From Streptomyces regalis (GTDB taxonomy: Bacteria > Actinomycetota > Actinomycetes > Streptomycetales > Streptomycetaceae): DNA of 64,000 nucleotides. Made by a program: the position numbers and the translations under genes. Under the pieces are notes generated by a model. The model searched no databases, was not told where the DNA came from, and was given only the letters and a program-made list of their open reading frames with translations. Below are positions 1 through 8,431 of the stretch, one piece after another (position 1 is the stretch's first letter; every line of letters starts with the position of its first letter). The DNA is taken from the NCBI RefSeq assembly GCF_001509475.1, contig NZ_LLZG01000384.1, positions 11,247-75,246 on the forward strand, given 5' to 3'.

Positions 1-1
1 G

Positions 2-85
2 TTTTCCGGCAAGGGCACGGCCAACGTTGCGGGTAACGCCGCAGATGCTTCATACGGTGTGCATCTGGCCACTGGTGGCTTCTGA
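2..85 (+). CDS. C-terminal tail of an unrecognised gene cut by the window edge
   Basis: An open frame runs from the first bases of the window to a TGA at 83-85 and encodes about 27 residues rich in Gly, Ala and Asn, ending in TGGF. It converges on the large STAND gene at 119. There is too little to assign a family, and it could be chance. Confidence 0.25.
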   Translation, partial: FSGKGTANVAGNAADASYGVHLATGGF

Positions 86-118
86 GCGTCGGCGAGGGGG
101 CTGCGCGGCGTGGCTCAG

Positions 119-3100
119 TCACTTCTGGTGTCTGCCGCAGCAGTTCTTGAACTTGCGTCCCATTCGCATCATGCAGGGGCACGGGCTGTTCCTGCTCGGC
201 CGGACGACAGTGAGCGGCACGGTGGCGCCGACGGTGTGGCCCAGGGCGATGGCGCGAGACAGATACGACGGGTCATCTGAGGACATGCCTTGAAGGTTCC
301 TGCCGATGACTACGGTCAATGATCCCTCAAGTGCTTTTTGGTACCAGTGCGGCAGGAAGTTGAGCGGCCCTGGAGGCAGGAGCAGCCCGTGCGGCCCGAC
401 GATGGACAGTCTGTGGTCTTCCAGACGTGCTTTGACGCACCCGTTGTCGATGGTGGGAAAATGGCGCAAGGCCAGGGTCTGCCCGTCCTCGACGGAGAGC
501 GCGCTCAGAAGGTTGGTGAAGCCGGCTTCCTGGTAACGCCGAAGGATGAGATCTGTGCTTCCGCTGTCCTGGCTGGCGGGGCCGTAGCCTCCGTAGCAGT
601 CGGCGATGATGCCTGGGCTGTCCCCACCGAAGAGGATGCACTCAACCTCGTAGCTCTCGGAGGCCTGTTGCGGTGCTGGGCCGTCCGACTGGATCACGGA
701 TGATGGCATGCAGTGCGGGTGTGCCAGGGTCAGGACAACCTGGCCCGCCCGCGCATGACGCAGGGCGAGGAGTTCGGCCTCTCCGGTCTCATCGATCAGC
801 AGGTTGCATGCCGTGCACGTCTGCCGTGAGTTCTCGAGCCGGATCAGGATCTCCCCGATGTCCGCTCCGGCAAGTTCGTCACGGACGGTCTGCGACATGT
901 TGATCTTTCTCGTCCTGGTCTCGGTACGGGTGCTGCTGGCAGGGTGGGAGGTTCCGGACGCAGCTTCCTGATCCAGGCGGTGCTTGAGAGCCTCGATGGC
1001 TGCCATGACGCGGTCATCGAGGCGCTTGCCGTAGCCAGTCAGATCGCTGAACGGGGGCACGTCGCCGTCTGGCGATGTCTCATAGTGCAAGGCCAGGAGG
1101 TGAAGGAGTGCCTTCGCCGCGTCTGGCCAGTTGTCGAGGTCGTGATGGAGGCAGAACGCTTCGCGTGCATGTGCGCGGGAGAGGTCGGCACTCCCGAGTG
1201 CGTGGTACGCCTGGGCCAAATTGAAGTGGCAGGTGGCGAGACTTGGTCTGTCGCCGAGTTGATCGCTGAGCGACAAGGAAGCGTGAAACTCCGCGACGGC
1301 CCGCTCGAGGTCGCCGGCTTCTGCGTAATGGGCACCCAGCGTGACGCGCAGAACAACTTCGACCGATTTCATGCCCAACTGCTGGGCCGGGGAGATGAGC
1401 TGGGTCAGCGAAGCAACAGCCTCGGTTTGTCCGTTGCTGAGCCGGCACATCTCGGCGTGAGTGCGAGCGACGATCAGGAGATAGTGATCGCTCCGCTCAG
1501 CGGCTACGTCGGCTGCCTTGTCGTACTGGTCGACTGCTGCTGGCCAATCGCCGTGCCGTGCATGCGTGTTGCCCAGAGCAAGACGGCAATCAAGGATGCC
1601 CGCGGCATGGCCGGCCCGCTCGTACAGATCGAGTGCCTCGGTGATGGAGGACATAGCCTCCTGGTGCAGATCTCGGCGCGAATAGACCGTGGCCAGGGCG
1701 CGCAGTGCTTTGGCTTTGGTGGTTGGTCCGGTGGTCGCGTTTGTCGCCGAGACGATGGATCGGAGGATCGCGGCGCCCTCTTGCCATCTTCCTGCGACAA
1801 TAAGGGCTTCCCCGAGAGCCGCTCTGATCTGATCGAGTGAATGCTTGTCGTCCGTGGCCTCGAGACAACCCGCAGCTTCAGTGAATAGGTCTACGGCTTC
1901 GTTGATCTGCCCCAGTTGCCAGAGGTACTTAGCCTTCTTCTGCAGTGCCTCAGCGAGGACACCTGGGTGGTCAATCGATTGGGCCATGTCGATCGCCTCT
2001 GCGAAGTACTTCTCTGCTGCAGCGAGCTGCCCAAGCGCCCCGTGGTAGGTGGCGAGGTAGGCCAGGGAGCGTGCTGCGTGGTCGTAGTCGCCGATCTCGT
2101 ACGCCAAGTTGGCGCACTCCGCGAGAAGAGCGGCAGCCTGGTCCATGTCTGCCTGGCCCGCAGCCTGATCGCCGAGCTGGAAGAGAACTCTCACCTGGCC
2201 CTGGACATCCCCTGTGTCCCGGTAAATGGCGAGAGCGGCCTGCAGCGGCTGCGGCGGGGCCGATTCAGGGCGCTGCTCGACTGGCGTCATGGCCAGTTCC
2301 ATCAGCGCCCTGGCTTCCCACTCCCGGCTTCCCACGTCACGCGCACGTTCGATGTCCTGGCAGGCCTCACGGGCCGCCTCAGCCGACCGGCCTGTGCGGC
2401 GCAGCAGCGCGGAGATCGCTCCGCGGCTGGCCAGGTCCGCAGGGCTCCCCGGCAAGGACATGTTCCTGCTGTTCAGGAGGTATTCCTCAGCCCGGCGGAA
2501 CTGGCCGATCGCTGCGTGAGCCAGGCCGAGATTGCTCAGGACATGAGCCAACACGGCACGGTCGTCGGTGATTCGCCAGAAGGGCAGACCACGACGCAGC
2601 AGTGGGATGGCCTCTCGGCTCCGCCCGAGGGTGATCAGCAGCGTGCTCAGGCTGAGCTCCGCCTGGAACATCTGGTGGAGGTTGCCCGTCTCGTGCGCCG
2701 CCCGGGCGCTGCTGTGCAAGAGTTCGGCAGCGCGCTGGCTGTCACCGAGGTGAGCGGCAACCGCGGCGAGGTTGTGCTGAGCCGACGATGTCCATTCGGG
2801 CTCTCCGCAACGGGTGCCTGCCTCGAGCACACACAGAGACACCCGCTCGAGATCAGTCCAGTGGCTGCCGTGTGCCAGAAAACCCGTGAGCTCTGAAGCC
2901 AAATGGATCAAGGGTTCCCACACTTCGTGCTGCCGGGCCAGTGCCGTCATCGCCACGGCGCCCGGACGGTCAGCGTCAAGAGTGCGTAGGGCGACCGCAT
3001 TGCTCTGCGCGGGCACAGTCGCTTCCTCGTCCATGAAGCCGATCGCTTCCGCCGAGGACCTTGTCCGGACGGCGAGCATGACGCACGTCTGACGGATGAC

Positions 3101-4753
3101 GGCTTCACGGCGCGTTCCGGAGACGGCAGCTGACGTGTGTCGGGCGAACCGGTGCAGGATGTCGTGAAGCACATACCGGTCTTCATCAATCTGCTCGATG
3201 AAGCACAGTTCGAAGAGTGAGTCGAGCAGGTCCGCGACGTCGTCGACGTGGTTCTCGTCGAATTCCTCCAGCGAGCTGACTGTCGAGGCAGCAACGACAT
3301 CCGTTGTGACCGACATGTGCGGCAGAATCCCCAGGGTGGTGAAGAGGTCTGCCTGGGCCAGGCTCAGGGCCGCGAAGCTGGTCTCCAGCACGGGCAGGAT
3401 CGCGTCCTGACCGGCTTTGAGGATCCGCACCCCACGGTCAGGACTGGCCACGGCTTCAAGGAAACGACTCACATTCGCCCTGGGACGGCTCGCCAAATGA
3501 GCGGCTGCAATCTGCAGAGCAAGCGGATGCCCGGCGCACGCTTCGGCCAGCGCCGACACCTGCGCGTCGGTAAGCCGATCGAGGCCTGCGATGGCGCGTA
3601 CCAGCTCTTCACCGTGCTCGGCAGACAGCGGCTGGAGCTCGACAGGGCTGACGAGACCGGTGAGGCCGCTCAGCTTGGCCCGACTCGTACATACCAACGC
3701 GAAGGGCCCGTCCATCCGCAGAACGTCAAGGAGAGCTTCCTCCGAGGTGACGTCGTCGATGAAGAGAAGCACTCTGCTGTGAGCCAGCGACGTGCGGAGC
3801 AGCGCCAACTGCTGTGCACGCTCTTCAGGAAGGGGGGCCTTGCGGGAAACGAGAGCCCGCAACAGCGCCGGCACCAGATCGGCCGGCTGTCCGTCGTCGA
3901 CCGAGAGGGAGAGGTTGAGGTGAAATTGCCCGTCCGGGTACGCCTTGGCAGCCAGTGTCGACAACCGTAGAGCAACAGCGCTCTTGCCGATCCCCGGAGC
4001 CCCCGTCACCACCACCGCTCGCCGGGCACCCTGCTCCAAACCTTCCAGCACCCTGAGGGCCTGGGCGACTTCAGTCTCACGTCCGAACAGGGAGCGCACT
4101 TCCCGAGGCAAGCCGGGGGTTGCGCTGGAGTCGGCACCGAGAGAGGTGTCTGCCAATTGCTTGACGAACTCATCCAGCCGCGCCAGTACGTCGCCAGGCA
4201 AGACCGCGTCGGCGTTGGCGTGGCGGATTTCCTTGCTGTCGTCCAGCAGCCGGCAGATCTTGTCGTAGTGCCAGACCTCCACCCCCTCGAGCGGCAGACC
4301 GAGAGCGCGTGCGCGCTCCCAGAGCGCAGCCTGGACGCGATCGATGCCCCCCATCCCAGGGACTGACGACAGCACGACGTTGGTGGTGACGAGCAGGTAG
4401 TTGGGCACACGTCCGTTGCGGACACGGTTCGACTCCGGATTCGCCCATTCCTCCAACTCGGCAATCATGTGGCCAACCAGCCACTTTGCGTTGCTGGCAG
4501 CGTCCTCCGGGCGCTTGCGGAACTTCGCCTGGAGCACGCCGTAGCCGGTCCAGGGAGCATCGCGCGTAGGGAAGTTGCTCAAGGCTTCGAAGGAGGCTTC
4601 GCGGCCGCCATCGGGGCCATCGCCGAAGATCTGCACGGACGGCCCGAGCAGGCGCAGTGCCAACGCTTGGGACAACTCCTCGAACCGCTGTGGCCCGAGG
4701 CGGGTGAGGGCATAGTCGTTCACAGTGGGCATGGTGGTACACAGCACTGACAA
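119..4753 (-). CDS. Nuclease-like / NB-ARC / TPR / SEC-C STAND protein, putative anti-phage defence
   Basis: This 1544-residue cytosolic protein has the layout of a STAND sensor-effector. Residues 1-200 hold a restriction-endonuclease-like region with D45, DGGRE at 48-52 and QAK at 75-77, a pattern resembling PD-(D/E)XK. The NB-ARC core follows: Walker A GAPGIGKS at 251-258, Walker B VLLFIDDV at 328-335, the sensor-like LVCTSR at 353-358 and a GHPLAL motif near 408-413. About 660-1250 is a long array of TPR-like helix pairs. A Cys-x2-Cys / HPHC zinc-ribbon-like segment is then followed by a C-terminal SEC-C motif with C1525, C1527, C1538 and C1539, whose loop is two residues longer than usual. 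In known STAND defence proteins the repeats sense a trigger, NTP-driven oligomerisation follows and the N-terminal effector fires; that mechanism is inferred here. It stands alone on its strand. A second possible start is Met8 (4732). Confidence 0.85.
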   Translation of the reverse strand: MSVLCTTMPTVNDYALTRLGPQRFEELSQALALRLLGPSVQIFGDGPDGGREASFEALSNFPTRDAPWTGYGVLQAKFRKRPEDAASNAKWLVGHMIAELEEWANPESNRVRNGRVPNYLLVTTNVVLSSVPGMGGIDRVQAALWERARALGLPLEGVEVWHYDKICRLLDDSKEIRHANADAVLPGDVLARLDEFVKQLADTSLGADSSATPGLPREVRSLFGRETEVAQALRVLEGLEQGARRAVVVTGAPGIGKSAVALRLSTLAAKAYPDGQFHLNLSLSVDDGQPADLVPALLRALVSRKAPLPEERAQQLALLRTSLAHSRVLLFIDDVTSEEALLDVLRMDGPFALVCTSRAKLSGLTGLVSPVELQPLSAEHGEELVRAIAGLDRLTDAQVSALAEACAGHPLALQIAAAHLASRPRANVSRFLEAVASPDRGVRILKAGQDAILPVLETSFAALSLAQADLFTTLGILPHMSVTTDVVAASTVSSLEEFDENHVDDVADLLDSLFELCFIEQIDEDRYVLHDILHRFARHTSAAVSGTRREAVIRQTCVMLAVRTRSSAEAIGFMDEEATVPAQSNAVALRTLDADRPGAVAMTALARQHEVWEPLIHLASELTGFLAHGSHWTDLERVSLCVLEAGTRCGEPEWTSSAQHNLAAVAAHLGDSQRAAELLHSSARAAHETGNLHQMFQAELSLSTLLITLGRSREAIPLLRRGLPFWRITDDRAVLAHVLSNLGLAHAAIGQFRRAEEYLLNSRNMSLPGSPADLASRGAISALLRRTGRSAEAAREACQDIERARDVGSREWEARALMELAMTPVEQRPESAPPQPLQAALAIYRDTGDVQGQVRVLFQLGDQAAGQADMDQAAALLAECANLAYEIGDYDHAARSLAYLATYHGALGQLAAAEKYFAEAIDMAQSIDHPGVLAEALQKKAKYLWQLGQINEAVDLFTEAAGCLEATDDKHSLDQIRAALGEALIVAGRWQEGAAILRSIVSATNATTGPTTKAKALRALATVYSRRDLHQEAMSSITEALDLYERAGHAAGILDCRLALGNTHARHGDWPAAVDQYDKAADVAAERSDHYLLIVARTHAEMCRLSNGQTEAVASLTQLISPAQQLGMKSVEVVLRVTLGAHYAEAGDLERAVAEFHASLSLSDQLGDRPSLATCHFNLAQAYHALGSADLSRAHAREAFCLHHDLDNWPDAAKALLHLLALHYETSPDGDVPPFSDLTGYGKRLDDRVMAAIEALKHRLDQEAASGTSHPASSTRTETRTRKINMSQTVRDELAGADIGEILIRLENSRQTCTACNLLIDETGEAELLALRHARAGQVVLTLAHPHCMPSSVIQSDGPAPQQASESYEVECILFGGDSPGIIADCYGGYGPASQDSGSTDLILRRYQEAGFTNLLSALSVEDGQTLALRHFPTIDNGCVKARLEDHRLSIVGPHGLLLPPGPLNFLPHWYQKALEGSLTVVIGRNLQGMSSDDPSYLSRAIALGHTVGATVPLTVVRPSRNSPCPCMMRMGRKFKNCCGRHQK

Positions 4754-4976
4754 TGAGACACAGCGTCTCGCCAGAACCGGGGCATATGGAACGCGCTGCA
4801 GCCATGCACCGCGGCGGGGGGATCAGAGCGGCACAGTCGTACTGCCTCACTCTCGGCGGCCCGTCAAGTCGCCCTCGATGCTCGGAGGCTCCTAGTGAAC
4901 TAGTTGCGGCGGTCGACGCGTCGCGCCAGGTCATCGAGGGCGGGCCAGCGGCGGGCCATCGCACGCGCCGGACCAT

Positions 4977-5172
4977 TCGACCGAGGCAGGCCCGGTATCC
5001 TCACCGGTGTCCTCACCCACTTGGACCTGCCCCCACAGCTGTGGGACCGGGCAACCGGACACGCCCTGTCGGGCCGCGGCACCTACCACCTGACCTTCAA
5101 CCACTTCCGCCCCGAGATCGACGCGCGCGGCCTCAACGTGCACAAGGACTCCGGCTGGGTCACAGTGCTGCG
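4977..5172 (+). pseudogene. Fragment of a 2-oxoglutarate/Fe(II) dioxygenase-like gene
   Basis: About 60 residues read like the core of a 2OG-Fe(II) oxygenase: LTFNHFRPEIDARGL followed by VHKDSGWVTVL, which contains an HxD-type iron-binding pair. No start codon or C-terminal half is present. The reading frame breaks near 5172 and a different protein fragment follows at once in another frame. I take it as a decayed gene piece inside the island; the family call rests on the short HxD segment only. Confidence 0.4.
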
Positions 5173-5553
5173 TTGGATTGGAAGATGTCGCTCGCGGCGA
5201 TCATCACGCACGGCAAGCAGCTCGGAATCATCGAGGAGCACCGTGCCACGGGACTCTTCAAGCAGCTCTCCGCGCGCCGCGATCCCAACACAGGTGTCAC
5301 CTGGCGAGTCCAGGAGCCCGGGTGGGCCGACCTGGAACCCGAACGGCCCCGACCCCTCGCCGTCATGGCCGAACGGAGCTTGGAGCAACGGCCTACACCC
5401 GACCTGTTCACCGCCCTCACCGGCGGCTGGGCCTCGGATCTGATGGAGGAGATCATCTCCGGTCAACGCGAGGCACCGGCAGTCGTCCAGCAGCACGCCA
5501 AAACTGCTCCGTCATCACTGCCCGGCAACGTCGTCGCACTGCGCCGGGCCTGA
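5173..5553 (+). pseudogene. C-terminal fragment resembling an XRE/ImmA-IrrE type regulator
   Basis: From about 5185 the frame encodes MSLAAIITHGKQLGIIEEHR, then FKQLSARR and a WRVQEPGW segment. This resembles the C-terminal part of ImmA/IrrE-type proteins that follow an HTH and a metallopeptidase domain. The zinc-binding HExxH part and the HTH are absent, so the piece is 5-prime truncated. It is joined out of frame to a dioxygenase-like fragment just upstream, as expected in a mobile or decaying region. Confidence 0.4.
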
Positions 5554-5619
5554 GTCCGGCCCGCGGTGGGCCCGCGCCCCGCGCCAGCCTTGGGCGACGG
5601 GGCGTCGGAACCTCACCCG

Positions 5620-5817
5620 TTATCGACGATTTCGCTTCCTTGGCCTCCACGGCAGCCAGTTCGCCGCCGCCTCGATGACGTCCACGACGTCCTTCCTGTC
5701 CGCACGGAACAGGGCTATCACCACGGTCACGAACAGGGTGAACACGAACAGAAGGAACGCGAAGCCCACCCACTCTGCCGCATCGTCTGGCAGTAGTCTC
5801 ACAACCTGCATGTACAT
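5620..5817 (-). CDS. Small single-pass membrane protein
   Basis: The 65-residue product has one strong hydrophobic helix at about residues 15-38, then a charged tail with RADRKD and a C-terminal basic run (RPRKRNRR). The arrangement suggests a short N-out or N-in anchor with a cytosolic basic tail. It lies just downstream, on the same strand, of the P-loop ATPase remnant ending at 5871. I recognise no family, and no RBS is decisive. Confidence 0.5.
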   Translation of the reverse strand: MYMQVVRLLPDDAAEWVGFAFLLFVFTLFVTVVIALFRADRKDVVDVIEAAANWLPWRPRKRNRR

Positions 5818-5870
5818 GCGCTGTCTTCTCCAGGCCGCGGACCGGGCGCGACCTCAGAGTCAAGCGAAGG

Positions 5871-6749
5871 TCACGCTGTGCGGTACATGGGCGGCAGGCT
5901 TCGAGACCCGGTCTTCCCGAGCATCCGCACGACGGCGTCACGCGGTGGCGCATTACGCGTGCTCGCGCTCGTCAGGGCTGTACGGAGGTACACCAGTCCC
6001 CTGGACCCGAGTTGAGCGAGTCGGTCCCGGTGCCCACGGATGGCCACGCTGCGCAGCCCCACCAGTGCGAGCAACAGGCCCTTGACGTTGCGCGCTTGGG
6101 CGCGCGTGAGCCCGATGACCCGGCCGAGGAGGTACACGGTGCGCTGCCAGGACGCGCCCTCGCTGCCCGATCGGGCCTCTTCGATGCGCAGAAATTCCAT
6201 GTTGTTGCTCAGGCCGTCGAAATCGTTCATCGACAGCAAGACTGTCTCGCCTCGCAGTAGGCTCCACAGCCCCACCACAAAGCTCTTCGCCATGGCGGAC
6301 TTCCCGGATCCGGCCGACGCCATGATCAGTCCGTTACCCCTGTCGGCAGCCTCTCGGGCGCCCAGCACCATCGTGACCCCGGCACCAAAGCGGCCGATCG
6401 AAGGGCGGCTTCGCCGTCGGGACAGGTCTTGGTAGAGGTCGAACAGCGAGGCCGCCCGCACCGCTTGCCGCGCCCGCACGGACACTTGTCGGGCTTCGTG
6501 CCGATAGACAAAGGCTGGGCACGGGTTCGTCGGCCGGAACGCTACCGAAGGCTCACACCGCTCCTCGCCTTGCAGTTCTTGCGCGGAGACCGCGTACGCT
6601 CGGCTCAGGACGTCAGCTACAACTCCGCTCTGAACGGATGAGCCCGGCCCACCGTCCCGCAAGGCGTCCGTCGGCGTCGTGCGGGCAGCAGGTATCTCGG
6701 AAGTCTCGTCTTCAAGCCACGGAGGCGGCAGCCGGAACGCTTCGTTCAC
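5871..6749 (-). CDS. P-loop ATPase, probably a truncated conjugation-type (VirB4-like) protein
   Basis: From a GTG at 6749, preceded by a GGGGG stretch at RBS distance, the product is 292 residues. It has a clear Walker A, ASAGSGKSAMAKS, preceded by a segment that could be a small beta sheet, and ends after about 110 more residues. VirB4/TraC-type ATPases of actinobacterial integrative elements carry a similar loop but are much longer, and no convincing Walker B is visible, so this copy is probably truncated. The neighbour upstream on the same strand is a frameshifted gene. The conjugation link is an inference from this context. Confidence 0.45.
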   Translation of the reverse strand: MNEAFRLPPPWLEDETSEIPAARTTPTDALRDGGPGSSVQSGVVADVLSRAYAVSAQELQGEERCEPSVAFRPTNPCPAFVYRHEARQVSVRARQAVRAASLFDLYQDLSRRRSRPSIGRFGAGVTMVLGAREAADRGNGLIMASAGSGKSAMAKSFVVGLWSLLRGETVLLSMNDFDGLSNNMEFLRIEEARSGSEGASWQRTVYLLGRVIGLTRAQARNVKGLLLALVGLRSVAIRGHRDRLAQLGSRGLVYLRTALTSASTRNAPPRDAVVRMLGKTGSRSLPPMYRTA

Positions 6750-6781
6750 GTTACTGCCCCCTTCCGCGCTCGGCTCGCACA

Positions 6782-7281
6782 TCAAGCGTACCGGGAGGAT
6801 CCGACAAGCGGATCTGCGTAAGTAGGGCACGCCTGGAGGCAGTTGGTGAACAAGCCGCACCGACGCTTCGAGATCCGGTCGACCAGCACCTCAAGGGCGC
6901 GCCAAGGCTCGCCCTTCGACACACGACCGGCCCCCACCAGACGGTCGATCGCGGCCGCACCATGGTGGCCCGTCTCCACCGGGACATCCCGCACGCCGAA
7001 CCCTGTCTCCAGGGGGCCGTGCCACCGCGGGCGGGTTCACTGCTCGCCGGGTCGTGCCAGCCCTCAATCAGCTTATCCCGGTGACTCTCGAACACGGTGA
7101 GGATCACACCCAGTGCCGTCGCCGAGTTCCCGATCTTGTATGCGGCACGCGAGATCTCCAGCGCGTCGAGCACCGGCTCGTACTGCGCCAGCTCGGCCGC
7201 CCACCGCCGGTTCGCTGTAGGAGTCGACTGGGCCACGTCGAACACGGCCTCGTCGCGCTCCAGTTCGTCGGGCAGGAACAC
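6782..7281 (-). pseudogene. Frameshifted gene of a mobile-element-type hypothetical protein
   Basis: The first half (FLPDELERDEAVFDVAQ... from a GTG at 7281) reads well to about 7045. The continuation then lies in another frame (HGPLETGFGVRDVPVETG..., ending at 6782). Joining both gives a plausible helical protein of about 165 residues, so a small indel near 7045 has split the gene. A stop lies only a few codons upstream of the GTG while the N-terminal residues look internal, so the 5-prime end may also be lost. No family is recognised. Confidence 0.4.
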
Positions 7282-7509
7282 GAATTGCCCGCTGGCGAAG
7301 AATCAAGGTTCGCCTCACCTAGGGCGCACTCGAAGCAGCACTTCCGGTTGCCTGTCGATGAGCCTCCGGCGTCCTACTAACTCTTGGGCTCAGAAGGCGC
7401 CAAGGGCTCGCGGCTGCCGCCGGACGGACTCGCCCAAATTTTCCACCCGCCGAGGGTGGCTCCGTCAGGGGGTCGGACCACCTGGATCCTGGTTGCGGAG
7501 CCGGAGCCG

Positions 7510-7725
7510 TCAGGCGGCAGCGTGTGAGGCGTTGGCGAGGCGTCTCCACGGTCGGGTGTAGGCGGCGCCGCAGCCCATACAGCAGGCCAGGTAGAGCGCG
7601 GAGGCGGGTGTGTGGGCGGGGGCGGGCACGGCGGTGTAGCAGGTGCCCTCGATGACGCTGGTCAGGGGCGGCCGGGGAGGCAGACGGGTGCAGGTCTGCG
7701 GGGTGGCATCGAAGGCGCCGGTCAT
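7510..7725 (-). CDS. Small hypothetical protein with a Cys pair motif
   Basis: The 71-residue product contains a CCMGCGAAYTRPWRRL segment whose three cysteines could bind a metal. Its ATG overlaps the TGA of the upstream 140-residue gene by four bases (ATGA), so the two are probably translationally coupled. Similar small pairs occur on Streptomyces plasmids and integrative elements, which is context rather than proof. Function unknown. Confidence 0.5.
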   Translation of the reverse strand: MTGAFDATPQTCTRLPPRPPLTSVIEGTCYTAVPAPAHTPASALYLACCMGCGAAYTRPWRRLANASHAAA

Positions 7726-8144
7726 GAGGCCTTTGGTGCGGCCAGGGGGCGAAAGCGGCGGCTGTCGGGCCTGCGGCCGATGCCTCGGGCGACGCTGTCG
7801 ATCTCGCTGCTGCCGTAGGCGGTGCGGATGCCGGAGGGTGTCAGGCCACTGGCCTGGGCGAGCGGTTCGAGCTTGTAGGGGCGGTCGCCGTGGAACTCGC
7901 GGCCGTAGGCGAGGAGATGGCGGATCTCGCGGTCGGCGGCCTCGCGGGCGGCGCGGGCGTTGCCGAGGGCGATCAGCAGGGGGTCTTCCTGAACCTCGTC
8001 ACACTGGGCCCCGAGGGCGAACGCGTAGTTCTCGCGGGCCTGTTCGGCCTCCTCGCGGGCGTCGGGGTAGAGCTCCGCCGGCGTGACATCGCCAGGCTGC
8101 GGCAGGGGGATGCGGATGGCTGTGAGGTCACCGATCAGATCCAT
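7722..8144 (-). CDS. Helical hypothetical protein with an HTH-like C-terminus
   Basis: The 140-residue protein begins MDLIGDLTAIRIPLPQPG, has a charged helical middle and ends with LEPLAQASGLTPSGIRTAYG, which looks like a helix-turn-helix (LAQASGLTPSGIR). It is the first gene of a two-gene unit, overlapping the next by ATGA. A perfect hexameric palindrome sits 14 bases upstream of the start. It is likely a DNA-binding accessory protein of a mobile element; the role is inferred. Confidence 0.55.
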   Translation of the reverse strand: MDLIGDLTAIRIPLPQPGDVTPAELYPDAREEAEQARENYAFALGAQCDEVQEDPLLIALGNARAAREAADREIRHLLAYGREFHGDRPYKLEPLAQASGLTPSGIRTAYGSSEIDSVARGIGRRPDSRRFRPLAAPKAS

Positions 8145-8157
8145 GGTTACGGCGATC

Positions 8158-8171
8158 GCATAAAATTATGC
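8158..8171. promoter_or_regulatory. AT-rich palindrome upstream of the 140-residue gene
   Basis: GCATAAAATTATGC has 6-base perfect arms around a 2-base centre, in otherwise GC-rich DNA. It lies 14-27 bases upstream of the gene at 8144 and could be a promoter element or operator, perhaps for the HTH-like protein itself. Confidence 0.35.
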
Positions 8172-8431
8172 TGTACGCAATACGCAGGTGTGCCCTTCTG
8201 TAGTCACCACACGCACATGGACACTTGGTCCTCACCCTGGTGCCCGCCGTCGGCGATACCCTTCGAAGTACCCAACCCCACCCCCTGCTGCGCGGACCAC
8301 GCCTGACCGCCCGCTCTTGGCCTTGAGAATCACCAACTGCCACCCGAGGCACGAAAGAATGCCTGCAAACACAGCTGATCGCTGCGTTGCAGGGCAGGGC
8401 AGATGCACTTGTACATGGGCCTGGAGGCAGG

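Noticed and set aside
944..1840. Long plus-strand frame opposite the large STAND gene
   Set aside because: It is a GC-driven antisense shadow; the minus-strand frame has all recognisable domains.
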